The translations under genes were made by a program, and so were the position numbers. A stretch of DNA of 51,862 nucleotides, from contig NZ_JAQWOO010000011.1 in the NCBI RefSeq assembly GCF_029245835.1, positions 1 to 51,862 of the forward strand. The letters run 5' to 3'. A model generated the notes under the pieces. The model did not search any database, was not told where the DNA came from, and worked only from the letters and a program-made list of their open reading frames with translations. Below, in pieces: positions 44,130 through 51,729 of the stretch (within the stretch, counting starts at the first letter, position 1; each line of letters begins with the position of its first letter). The stretch is from Algibacter sp. GTDB taxonomy: Bacteria; Bacteroidota; Bacteroidia; Flavobacteriales; Flavobacteriaceae.

Positions 44130-46115
44130 ATGAGCAGCAAAAAAGAATTCGAAACAAGCATTTCATTTGATTTACCAAAAAATCAATCCAATGTCATTAA
44201 AGTAATTGGTGTTGGTGGTGGTGGTAGTAACGCCATTAACCACATGTTTCTTCAAGGTATTAAAGGTGTAGATTTTTATGTGTGTAATACAGATGCACAA
44301 GCCTTACAAAATAGTGGTGTACCAAACAAAATCCAATTAGGATTAAACTTAACAGAAGGTTTAGGAGCAGGTGCTAATCCAGATATTGGAGAGCAATCTG
44401 CGGTTGAAAGTTTTGATGATATCGCCCAAATGTTAGATAGCAATACAAAAATGGTATTTATTACCGCTGGAATGGGTGGAGGAACCGGTACAGGTGCTGC
44501 GCCAATTATTGCTAAAATGGCTAAAGATCTAGACATTTTAACCGTTGGAATAGTTACCATGCCTTTTCAATTTGAAGGTAGAATGCGTATTGAGCAATCT
44601 CAAAAAGGGATTGAGAAATTAAGAAATGTAGTAGATTCTTTAATTGTAATTAACAATAACAAACTTCGTGAAGTTTACGGGAATCTTGGTTTTAAAGCAG
44701 GGTTTTCTAAAGCTGATGAGGTGTTGTCTACCGCTGCTCGTGGTATAGCCGAAGTTATTACACATCACTACACACAAAACATCGATTTACGGGATGCTAA
44801 AACCGTTTTAAGTAATAGCGGTACTGCTATTATGGGGTCTTCATTAGCCTCTGGCCAAAATCGTGCACAAGATGCGATTCGTAAAGCACTTGATTCACCA
44901 TTATTAAATGATAACAAAATTACAGGGGCTAAAAATGTATTGTTATTAATTGTTTCTGGTGTTCAGGAAATTACGATTGATGAAATAGGAGAAATCAATG
45001 ACCATATACAAAATGAAGCCGGTCATGGTGCAAATATCATTATGGGTGTTGGTGAAGATGATTCTTTAGAAGAGTCTATTGCAGTTACCATTATTGCCAC
45101 TGGTTTTAATATTGAACAGCAAGATGAAATTTCTAATACAGAAACAAAAAAAGTAGTACATTCTTTAAGTGAAGAGCAAGACCTAGATGCTAAAGAAAAA
45201 GAACCCGTTGTTATTGAACCTACTATTATATTAGAGGAAAAGAAAGAGGTACCTGTTGTTCGACATACTTTAGATATTGAACCAGAAGAAGATGTGTTTT
45301 TGTCTAAGCAAGAAGATGTTAAAGAAGTTCATGACGATTTCCAATTAATACCCACTTCAGAAATTATCAAGAATATGGATGTGGTATATGATGAAGTAAG
45401 CGCTAATATTCCTAATATCGAAGAAGATGAAGATTTTATAATCAAACCAGTAACTAGAATGACATCTGATATTGAGGATGTTCAAGATGTTGAAGTGATT
45501 TCAGATTATATAGAAGAAGAGCAACAAATCACATTAACTTTCGATTTACCATTATCAACATCAAAGGAAGATATAGAAGAAGAAAAAGAAGATGTAATTT
45601 CTTACGATCTAACTGAAGATGTTAAAGATATTGCTGTAAATGATTACGTTGAATTAATAACCGTTAATGAAACCAATGAAGAAGGCGATATTCGTTATAC
45701 ATTAGATGATTATGTTGAAGTAGAGTCCTCTATTAATAAAACACAACAAGTCCCAAACCAAGTTTTAGAAGAAGTTGAAGAAGAAGTGGTATTTGAAAAG
45801 AAGGTTGTTGATGAGCCTAGTTTTGATGAAGAAACAGCAGAGGAAATTGACCCATTAAATAGTCCTATTTCTGAATTATTGAAAGAGCGTGCAGAAGAAC
45901 GCAGACGTAAAATGAAAGACTTTAATTATAAGTTCAATAATGCTAAAATTGAAGATATAGAAAAAGTACCGGCATATAAGCGACAAGGTGTAGATTTAAA
46001 TGATATAAAACATTCATCAGAAACTGATTTGTCAAGAACAAGTATAGGTTTTGATGATAATGATGATATCCAGTTAAGAAGTAATAATTCATTCCTACAC
46101 GATAACGTAGATTGA
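44130..46115 (+). CDS. ftsZ: Cell division GTPase FtsZ with long acidic linker
   Basis: FtsZ assembles the division ring. The 661-residue protein has VIGVGGGGSNAINHM (about residues 25-39), the tubulin signature GGGTGTG (116-122), the T7 loop near NNNKLREVYGNLGFKAGFSKADE and a normal GTPase core to about residue 330. After it comes an unusually long, Glu/Asp/Val-rich linker (about 335-590) and a conserved-looking end (SPISELLKERAEERRRKMKD; then IQLRSNNSFLHDNVD). Most FtsZ are 350-450 residues; long linkers are known in Bacteroidota. A strong terminator follows. Confidence 0.96.
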   Translation: MSSKKEFETSISFDLPKNQSNVIKVIGVGGGGSNAINHMFLQGIKGVDFYVCNTDAQALQNSGVPNKIQLGLNLTEGLGAGANPDIGEQSAVESFDDIAQMLDSNTKMVFITAGMGGGTGTGAAPIIAKMAKDLDILTVGIVTMPFQFEGRMRIEQSQKGIEKLRNVVDSLIVINNNKLREVYGNLGFKAGFSKADEVLSTAARGIAEVITHHYTQNIDLRDAKTVLSNSGTAIMGSSLASGQNRAQDAIRKALDSPLLNDNKITGAKNVLLLIVSGVQEITIDEIGEINDHIQNEAGHGANIIMGVGEDDSLEESIAVTIIATGFNIEQQDEISNTETKKVVHSLSEEQDLDAKEKEPVVIEPTIILEEKKEVPVVRHTLDIEPEEDVFLSKQEDVKEVHDDFQLIPTSEIIKNMDVVYDEVSANIPNIEEDEDFIIKPVTRMTSDIEDVQDVEVISDYIEEEQQITLTFDLPLSTSKEDIEEEKEDVISYDLTEDVKDIAVNDYVELITVNETNEEGDIRYTLDDYVEVESSINKTQQVPNQVLEEVEEEVVFEKKVVDEPSFDEETAEEIDPLNSPISELLKERAEERRRKMKDFNYKFNNAKIEDIEKVPAYKRQGVDLNDIKHSSETDLSRTSIGFDDNDDIQLRSNNSFLHDNVD

Positions 46116-46148
46116 TTTATGCGAATTTAACCTAGTGTGTTATTTAAT

Positions 46149-46185
46149 AACCCGAAAAGTTCCCTCAACTTTTCGGGTTTTTTAT
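46149..46185 (+). terminator. Strong terminator after ftsZ (end of dcw cluster)
   Basis: AACCCGAAAAGTT (46149-46161) pairs perfectly with AACTTTTCGGGTT (46167-46179) across a 5-base loop and is followed by T's. It ends the dcw transcript, whose coding part runs from 30337 to 46115. Confidence 0.93.
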
Positions 46186-46202
46186 TTGATTTAATTTTGT
46201 CA

Positions 46203-46280
46203 ATCCCTCGAAGGAGGAAATTTTTTTTTCAGATTTTATATCCCAAAAAACCACTTATATTCCTATTAAAGCAGGAATCT
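46203..46280. repeat. Short palindromic elements between ftsZ and yqeY
   Basis: TCCCTCGAAGGAGGA (46203-46217) is an imperfect palindrome. ATTCCTATTAAAGCAGGAAT, starting at 46259, has inverted arms and resembles the ATTCCTG-N6-CAGGAAT element at 36893-36912. The two lie in the gap after the dcw terminator. Confidence 0.5.
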
Positions 46281-46316
46281 ATTTTTTATCTTCGCAGTTC
46301 CTTCAAACAATATATT

Positions 46317-46766
46317 ATGAGTTTACAACACGATATTATGACGGCTTTAAAAGCTGCAATGAAGTCTAAAGATCAAATAACTTTAACGGCATTACGTGCT
46401 GTTAAATCGGCCATTCTGTTAGCGCAAACAGAAAGTGGTGCTAAAGAAGAATTAACGGAAGCGCAGGAGCTTAAAATACTTCAAAAGTTAGTTAAGCAAA
46501 GAAAAGACAGTGCCGCTATTTATCTTGAGCAGGGTAGAAAAGATTTAGCTTTACCAGAAATTGATGAAGCTGAAGTTATAAGTCAGTTTTTACCAGAGGC
46601 TTTATCCGATGAAGAAATCGAGAAAGTTGTTTTAGCTGTTATCGAGCAAACTGGAGCAGAGGGCATGAAAGATATGGGAAAAGTCATGGGTATGGTGAGT
46701 AAAGAACTTGCAGGACAAGCTGATGGAAAAACCATATCGAATATTGTAAAAGCAAAATTATCTTAA
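46317..46766 (+). CDS. YqeY-like (GatB/YqeY domain) protein
   Basis: The 149-residue protein of the YqeY family is related to the tail domain of GatB (tRNA-dependent amidotransferase). ATG 46317 is the start, because MSLQHDIMTALKAAMKSKD is the usual N-terminus of the family. An open frame reaching up to 46137 runs through repeat DNA and the ftsZ terminator and is not coding. Conserved parts are TLRAVKSAIL (about 26-35), KLVKQRKDSAAIYLEQGR (about 59-76) and the EAEVISQFLPEALSDEEI helices (about 83-100). The cellular role is not settled; tRNA binding is presumed. A tRNA-Arg gene lies 27 bases after it. Confidence 0.93.
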   Translation: MSLQHDIMTALKAAMKSKDQITLTALRAVKSAILLAQTESGAKEELTEAQELKILQKLVKQRKDSAAIYLEQGRKDLALPEIDEAEVISQFLPEALSDEEIEKVVLAVIEQTGAEGMKDMGKVMGMVSKELAGQADGKTISNIVKAKLS

Positions 46767-46793
46767 AACAATTTTTCGATTTTATCGAATAAA

Positions 46794-46867
46794 GGCTGCG
46801 TAGTTCAACTGGATAGAATATCAGATTTCGGCTCTGAGGGTTGGGGGTTCGAATCCCTTCGCGGTCA
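46794..46867 (+). tRNA. tRNA-Arg (TCG)
   Basis: The cloverleaf is complete. The acceptor GGCTGCG pairs with CGCGGTC (with G-U pairs), and the D-arm is GTTC-AACTGGATA-GAAT. The anticodon stem TCAGA/TCTGA encloses the loop TTTCGGC with anticodon TCG, which reads CGA and related CGN codons. The T-arm has GGTTCGAATCC. The RNA is 74 nt with discriminator A, and CCA is not encoded. An inverted repeat TTCGAT-TTT-ATCGAA (46775-46789) lies just upstream. Confidence 0.94.
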
Positions 46868-46887
46868 CTAGATTAAATTTAATTCAT

Positions 46888-46922
46888 TACCCCACAGTTT
46901 GTAGAAATTGTGGGGTTTTTGT
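46888..46922 (+). terminator. Terminator after tRNA-Arg
   Basis: CCCCACA (46890-46896) pairs with TGTGGGG (46910-46916) and is followed by TTTTTGTTTTT, about 23 bases after the tRNA end. Confidence 0.88.
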
Positions 46923-47045
46923 TTTTATTTGAACTTGTTTGGGTTTGCTTGAATTCAAACAACTAATTATTTAGTCATGACTTTTGTCATGCAATTTCAG
47001 GTTTTGGTTTATTAATTTTAGTAAACGAAACAAAACTAAAATGTC

Positions 47046-47465
47046 ATGATACGAAAAGCACCGATTTCAATGATAATGACCCAAGATGTCATCACATTAA
47101 AACAAACTGATAGCCTAGAAACCGCTGAAAAATTATTTAAAAAGAATAAAATAAGACATATACCAGTTGTTGATGATAGTGAAATTATTGGTATGCTTAG
47201 CTATTCAGATTTACTTCGATTAAGTTTTGCCGATGTTACTATTGGTGATGATAGTTCTGCAGATGCTATGGTTTATAATATGCTAACTACAGGGCAAGTG
47301 ATGAAAAGAAGTATTGTTACTGTGTCATCATCAAAGTCGATAAAAGAGGTAGCTGAAATTTTAGCAACTAAAGAGTTTCATGCACTTCCCGTGGTTAATA
47401 ATAATATATTAATTGGTATTGTAACAACTACAGATTTGATTAATTATTTAATCAAACAATTTTAG
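47046..47465 (+). CDS. CBS-domain pair protein (first tandem copy)
   Basis: The 139-residue cytosolic protein is made only of two CBS motifs: CBS1 about residues 4-60 (PISMIMTQDVITL to MLSYSDLLRL) and CBS2 about 80-137 (QVMKRSIVTV to GIVTTTDLINYL). CBS pairs bind adenine nucleotides, and stand-alone forms often regulate another protein. The second copy, 105 bases downstream, has the same length and about half of its residues identical by eye. No effector domain is present, so the target is unknown. Confidence 0.88.
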   Translation: MIRKAPISMIMTQDVITLKQTDSLETAEKLFKKNKIRHIPVVDDSEIIGMLSYSDLLRLSFADVTIGDDSSADAMVYNMLTTGQVMKRSIVTVSSSKSIKEVAEILATKEFHALPVVNNNILIGIVTTTDLINYLIKQF

Positions 47466-47570
47466 TTAATTTTTGAACTAGTTGGACTAATTAAAGTTTC
47501 AAAGAGAAATTATTTTTTTGGTTTTCACCATAAATAATAAGTGTTGATTTTATAATTTAAATTTAAGATT

Positions 47571-47990
47571 ATGAGAACGCGTATTCCAGTATCTACTATA
47601 ATGACAAAAAATATTATAGCAATAAGTCCTAATGAAGATTTAGAAAGAGCAGAATTATTATTTAAAAGGCATAAAATCAAACATATTCCTGTAGTATCTC
47701 ATGGTGTAGTAGTAGGTTTGATAAGTTATACAGACTTAATGCGTATTAGTTTTGCTGAAACTGGTGATGAAGAAAGTACTTCAGTAGATTCAGTAGTATA
47801 TAATATGTTTACTATAGAACAAGTAATGGCTAAAGATGTTGAAACAGTTGCTAGTGATACTTCAATAAAAAATGTTGCGCAAATTTTAGCAGATCGAGAA
47901 TTTCATGCATTACCAATTGTTGACAACGGGAGCCTCGTTGGAATAGTAACAACTACAGATTTATTAAACTATTTTATCAAACATATTTAA
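47571..47990 (+). CDS. CBS-domain pair protein (second tandem copy)
   Basis: This is a 139-residue paralogue of the previous gene, with matching positions for PVSTIMTKNIIAI (about 6-18), HIPVVSHGVVVGLISYTDL (about 38-56), EQVMAKDVETV and EFHALPIVDNGSLVGIVTTT. Differences concentrate in the middle linker (TGDEESTSVDS against TIGDDSSADAM), which is where ligand response could differ. Its TAA overlaps the stop of the converging rpe gene. Confidence 0.88.
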   Translation: MRTRIPVSTIMTKNIIAISPNEDLERAELLFKRHKIKHIPVVSHGVVVGLISYTDLMRISFAETGDEESTSVDSVVYNMFTIEQVMAKDVETVASDTSIKNVAQILADREFHALPIVDNGSLVGIVTTTDLLNYFIKHI

Positions 47991-48649
47991 GAATTAGCAA
48001 TAGCCTTTAAATCTTTTATAGTTTCTGACTGATTGGAACTTTTAAAAACATAGCTTCCAGCTACTAACACATCTGCACCAGCATCAACAAGTTGTTTTGC
48101 ATTTTTATTAGTTACACCACCATCAATTTCAATTATTGTTGAAGCACCTTTTCTTAAGATTAATTCTTTTAGTTGTTTTACCTTATTATACGTATTTTCG
48201 ATAAAGCTTTGTCCACCAAAACCAGGGTTAACACTCATAATACAAACTAAATCAATATCATTAATAGTATCTTCTAAAAGACTAATATTTGTATGCGGAT
48301 TTAGGGCAACACCAGCTTTCATACCTTCCGCTTTAATCGCTTGTAAAGTTCTGTGTAAATGGGTGCAAGCTTCATAATGTACGGTTAAAACATCGCTACC
48401 TAAATCTGCAAATGTTTTTATGTATCTATCAGGATCTACAATCATTAAATGCACATCAATAGTTTTTTTTGCGTGCTTAGTAATAGCTTGTAAAACTGGC
48501 ATCCCAAATGAAATATTCGGCACAAAAACGCCATCCATAATATCTATATGAAACCAGTCTGCTTTACTTTCATTAACCATTTCTATATCGCGTTGAAGGT
48601 TAGCAAAATCTGCTGCTAATATTGATGGGGCAATTAATTTAGAATTCAT
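47987..48649 (-). CDS. rpe: Ribulose-phosphate 3-epimerase
   Basis: Rpe interconverts ribulose-5-P and xylulose-5-P in the pentose phosphate pathway. The 220-residue TIM barrel has APSILAADFANL (about residues 7-18), HIDIMDGVFVPNISFG (about 34-49, metal His and Asp), DVHLMIVDP (about 66-74), MSVNPGFGGQSF (about 141-152) and EIDGGVTNKN (about 174-183). The length is normal. It converges on the second CBS gene with a 4-base overlap. A -7 box is seen upstream. Confidence 0.96.
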   Translation of the reverse strand: MNSKLIAPSILAADFANLQRDIEMVNESKADWFHIDIMDGVFVPNISFGMPVLQAITKHAKKTIDVHLMIVDPDRYIKTFADLGSDVLTVHYEACTHLHRTLQAIKAEGMKAGVALNPHTNISLLEDTINDIDLVCIMSVNPGFGGQSFIENTYNKVKQLKELILRKGASTIIEIDGGVTNKNAKQLVDAGADVLVAGSYVFKSSNQSETIKDLKAIANS

Positions 48650-48674
48650 TTTAATGGATTGTTTTTGTTTATCG

Positions 48675-48682
48675 CAAAAATA
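48675..48682 (-). promoter_or_regulatory. Candidate -7 box of rpe
   Basis: TATTTTTG on the minus strand matches TAnnTTTG exactly and lies 26 bases before the rpe start. No clear -33 TTTG is found. Confidence 0.4.
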
Positions 48683-48702
48683 ATAGTTTTACTTTTTTTT
48701 TG

Positions 48703-49110
48703 TTAATTACTATCAATAAAGTTTTCAACCATTGTAATAACTTTATTAGCTATTTTATTCTCTGCGCCTCGCAACCATTCTAAATAGTCATAAAGATTTG
48801 TTAAGCCCTGTTTGTTATCTATAACAGTAAAACCAAAGTTATAATCTTCAAAAATACGCTGTTCAATAGTTGTATTTATAACTTTGATAATATTTTTATG
48901 CCTAGAATCGTTTTCAATTCTTTTATAGGTTTCATAAATAATAGTTTCTTCGCCCTCTAGAACTTGTAAAAAATTTTGATTTTTATAAATAAGTATTCCT
49001 GTTATATTATGCTTAAGATTGTTTGCTTTGGCTTTAAGATATAGTGTCTTTAATTTGTCTATAGATTCATATTCTGAAGAATCACTAATATAGCATATTG
49101 TTTTAATCAT
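48703..49110 (-). CDS. BLUF-domain blue-light sensor protein
   Basis: The 135-residue protein is a stand-alone BLUF domain that binds FAD and senses blue light. Key residues are in place: Tyr7 (flavin-linked hydrogen bond), Asn31 and Gln49 (18 residues apart, as in AppA and BlrB), with NLKHNITGILIY (31-42) and FLQVLEG (47-53). The DSRHKNI helix follows. No output domain is attached, so it must signal by binding a partner. The neighbour rpoD is transcribed in the same direction but separated by over 200 bases and a terminator. Confidence 0.9.
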   Translation of the reverse strand: MIKTICYISDSSEYESIDKLKTLYLKAKANNLKHNITGILIYKNQNFLQVLEGEETIIYETYKRIENDSRHKNIIKVINTTIEQRIFEDYNFGFTVIDNKQGLTNLYDYLEWLRGAENKIANKVITMVENFIDSN

Positions 49111-49207
49111 TTTAATTAGGGTTGGTTTAAATTAGGTTGAAACTAAATTAATTAAAAAAAGCGATGATAAGGTGGTTTTAGTAAGAAATTGAGCCTCAAA
49201 TATTCGG

Positions 49208-49247
49208 TTTAAAAAAAATAAACCCCCGGTAATCAGCCGGGGGTTCT
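49208..49247 (-). terminator. Terminator after rpoD
   Basis: AACCCCCGG (49221-49229) and CCGGGGGTT (49237-49245) form a perfect 9-bp GC-rich stem with a 7-base loop. Read on the minus strand it is followed by TATTTTTTTT. It lies about 75 bases beyond the rpoD stop and before the BLUF gene. Confidence 0.9.
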
Positions 49248-49320
49248 TTCATCAATCAAAAAACGAACAGTTATGTTGTAACTGTTGTTACTGTAATTTA
49301 GTCGTAATTTTTAATAATTA

Positions 49321-50184
49321 CTAACCTAAATATGTTTTCAATATTTTACTTCTAGACGTATGTTTTAATCTACGAATAGCTTTTTCTTTAATTTGTCTTA
49401 CACGCTCACGAGTTAAATCGAAAGTCTCACCAATTTCCTCTAAAGTCATTGGGTGTTGGTTTCCTAAACCAAAGTATAAACGAATAACATCAGCCTCTCG
49501 AGGTGTTAAAGTTTCAAGTGCACGTTCAATTTCCGTACGTAAAGATTCATGTAATAATTCTTTATCAGGGTTTGGTGACTCACCAGAGTTTAATACATCA
49601 TATAAGTTAGAATCTTCACCTTCAACTAAAGGCGCATCCATACTTACATGGCGTCCAGAGTTTTTCATAGACTCTTTTACGTCGTTAATAGTCATATCCA
49701 ACTCTTTCGCAATTTCTTCGGCAGAAGGTGGACGTTCATGACTTTGCTCTAAGAAAGCAAACGTTTTATTGATCTTGTTAATAGATCCAATTTTGTTTAA
49801 TGGTAAACGCACAATACGAGATTGTTCAGCTAAAGCTTGAAGAATCGATTGACGAATCCACCATACGGCATACGATATAAACTTAAAACCACGTGTTTCA
49901 TCAAAACGTTGTGCAGCTTTAATCAAACCTAAGTTACCTTCATTAATTAAATCTGGTAACGTTAAGCCTTGGTTTTGGTATTGTTTAGCAACAGATACAA
50001 CGAAACGTAAATTAGCTTTTGTTAACTTTTCTAAAGCAATTTGATCACCAGCTTTAATGCGTTGTGCTAATTCAACTTCCTCATCGGCTGTAATTAAATC
50101 AACCTTACCAATTTCCTGTAGATATTTATCTAACGAAGCGGTTTCTCTATTGGTAACCTGCTTCGTAATTTTAAGTTGTCTCAT
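49321..50184 (-). CDS. rpoD: Primary RNA polymerase sigma factor RpoD
   Basis: The 287-residue sigma-70 factor has region 1.2 ([20 protein letters not shown], about residues 17-36), region 2 with [20 protein letters not shown] and [11 protein letters not shown] (about 83-114), region 3 and region 4.2 ([20 protein letters not shown], about 249-268). It lacks region 1.1, as usual for the Bacteroidota primary sigma, which recognises TTTG/TAnnTTTG. The gene stands alone with its own terminator. A possible -7 box (TAACATTTG, 50240-50248 on the minus strand) lies upstream. Confidence 0.95.
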   Translation of the reverse strand: MRQLKITKQVTNRETASLDKYLQEIGKVDLITADEEVELAQRIKAGDQIALEKLTKANLRFVVSVAKQYQNQGLTLPDLINEGNLGLIKAAQRFDETRGFKFISYAVWWIRQSILQALAEQSRIVRLPLNKIGSINKINKTFAFLEQSHERPPSAEEIAKELDMTINDVKESMKNSGRHVSMDAPLVEGEDSNLYDVLNSGESPNPDKELLHESLRTEIERALETLTPREADVIRLYFGLGNQHPMTLEEIGETFDLTRERVRQIKEKAIRRLKHTSRSKILKTYLG

Positions 50185-50476
50185 CTAATGTTTCCTGAAT
50201 TTAATTGTGAATAAATAGGTCGTTCAATAGTTATACGTGCAAATGTTACATTTTGTTACAAAAAAGATAAAGTATTTTTAACTTCTTCATTTTTTAGACG
50301 CTTAATATCCGAAAAAGTCACAAAGCATATATTTAATAAATTATTATGCGTTCTCTCAATACAAATTAACTTTTTTAAAACTTAGTTATAACCTCTATAG
50401 TATATTGATATTTATCATTGTGCAATTATTCAAAGTGTAATAATTTACTATGTGGATAATAAAAATAATAAGAATC
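50185..50476. other. Divergent gap upstream of rpoD
   Basis: This AT-rich gap holds no supported gene. A TAACATTTG on the minus strand at 50240-50248 resembles a -7 box with one extra base. I find no clear -33 partner and no structured RNA. Confidence 0.4.
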
Positions 50477-50860
50477 ATGAAAATATCGAGACGAGTATTG
50501 CATTGGATGCCGCGTATCATTTGCATAATAGGCATTCTTTTTATTAGTATGTTTTCACTAGATGCTTTAAATTCAGAACTTACTATTTGGCAACAAATAT
50601 TGGGTTTATTGATGCATCTTATTCCATCATTTGTTTTAATTATTTTATTGCTTTTGTCATGGAAACGAGAACTTATTGGAGGAATTTTTTTCATGATAAT
50701 AGGGTTAGGGTTAAGTCCTTTTGTGTTTATGCATAATTTTAAAATGAATCAATCTATATGGATAAGTCTTGGTGTTATTTCGATTATAACTATTCCTTTT
50801 GCTATTGTTGGTCTACTTTTTATAATAAGTCATTACAGTAAGAAAAGGCGTGTTCCATAG
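50477..50860 (+). CDS. Four-helix membrane protein, hypothetical
   Basis: The protein is 127 residues if begun at ATG 50477 (MKISRRVLHWMPRI), which gives a basic N-terminus before the first helix. An ATG at 50450 would add nine residues. Four hydrophobic segments lie at about 11-30, 43-60, 64-82 and 92-118, and the C-terminus is basic (HYSKKRRVP). I recognise no characterised family. It has no obvious partner among the neighbours. Confidence 0.65.
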   Translation: MKISRRVLHWMPRIICIIGILFISMFSLDALNSELTIWQQILGLLMHLIPSFVLIILLLLSWKRELIGGIFFMIIGLGLSPFVFMHNFKMNQSIWISLGVISIITIPFAIVGLLFIISHYSKKRRVP

Positions 50861-51152
50861 ATTAAGAAAGTTTCTATAAAGAAGTATTAACTATTTACTA
50901 TTAAAAACTGAATGCTTTAGTTAACTGATGGGATTATTTAACTCTTTAATATTTTTTTGTCTTGTAATATCACTAAACTCACTCCATAATAATTAACCGA
51001 GAAACATGAATTTTTAAAAATTCGTTCTTATGTTTTTATTGGGCTCAAACCAAGCTAAAAACTGATATCTATCAGTTCTGAAAAATTGCAAATTGAAGCA
51101 CTAATTTGTACGTTTATGTAGGTTATTTATAACAATTTAAAATATTTTTATT
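50861..51152. promoter_or_regulatory. Control region upstream of the lipoprotein gene
   Basis: There is no gene in this 292-base stretch. It holds the perfect palindrome GAATTTTTAAAAATTC (51008-51023), flanked by inverted AAACAT/ATGTTT, and the dyad AACTGATA-TC-TATCAGTT (51060-51077) described separately. Confidence 0.55.
51060..51077. promoter_or_regulatory. Candidate Crp/Fnr-type operator
   Basis: The perfect dyad AACTGATA-TC-TATCAGTT has a CTGAT-N4-ATCAG core, with the same 14-base spacing as the FNR site TTGAT-N4-ATCAA. It lies about 75 bases before the lipoprotein start, a common place for an activator site. Confidence 0.5.
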
Positions 51153-51677
51153 ATGAAAAATTTTATCAGATTCTTAATCGTAGTCTTACTTATGGTGAGT
51201 TATACATCCTGTGATGAAATTGATAAACTTACTGAGGTAGATATTAATACTACTTTGAATGAACAGTTGGATGCAACGGTTCCAGCTGGAAAAGATTTAG
51301 CAGTTAGTAACACTATGTCAATAGATATGGTTAACAGTGATACTGAACGTTATCTGGATGTACTACAAAGTGTGAGAATTACAAGTTTTAGGTATGAGTT
51401 GACAAATTTTACTGGCGATTCTAATGGTACGATAACTGGTAACTTTGTTGCTGATGGCATTGAATTATTAAGTCATGATATGGTTGTAAAACAAATTGTT
51501 GATGCAGGTACTGTATTTGAGGTTACCAATGCAGCGCAATTAAGTGCTATGGCATCCAAATTAAAGGCTGGCAAAGATATTTTAATTGGTTTAGTTGGTA
51601 CATCAAATTGTAATGAAACTATGAATTTCACCGCAAATATTACTATTGAATTGGAGATAACAGCAGATGTTCTATGA
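51153..51677 (+). CDS. Lipoprotein of unknown function
   Basis: The 174-residue product has a signal with lipobox SYTSC (Cys20) followed by DE, then a soluble beta-rich domain with many Thr, Asn and Asp. The sequence VDINTTLNEQLDATVPAG and the later GTSNCNETMNFTANITIELEI suggest a small immunoglobulin-like or lipocalin-like fold. I recognise no family. It should face the periplasm or cell surface. The Crp/Fnr-like dyad upstream suggests control by oxygen, nitric oxide or carbon status; that is inference. Confidence 0.7.
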   Translation: MKNFIRFLIVVLLMVSYTSCDEIDKLTEVDINTTLNEQLDATVPAGKDLAVSNTMSIDMVNSDTERYLDVLQSVRITSFRYELTNFTGDSNGTITGNFVADGIELLSHDMVVKQIVDAGTVFEVTNAAQLSAMASKLKAGKDILIGLVGTSNCNETMNFTANITIELEITADVL

Positions 51678-51729
51678 GTAATGATTTTAATTCGGTCCTG
51701 AGACTTGCAATCTAAATTTTTAAAAAAAA

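Noticed and set aside
46137-46316. N-terminal extension of the YqeY frame
   Set aside because: It covers the ftsZ terminator and repeat DNA; the family start is ATG 46317.
46970-47000. Direct repeat GTCATG...GTCATG as an attachment site after tRNA-Arg
   Set aside because: No integrase or other mobility gene is nearby and the repeat is too short.
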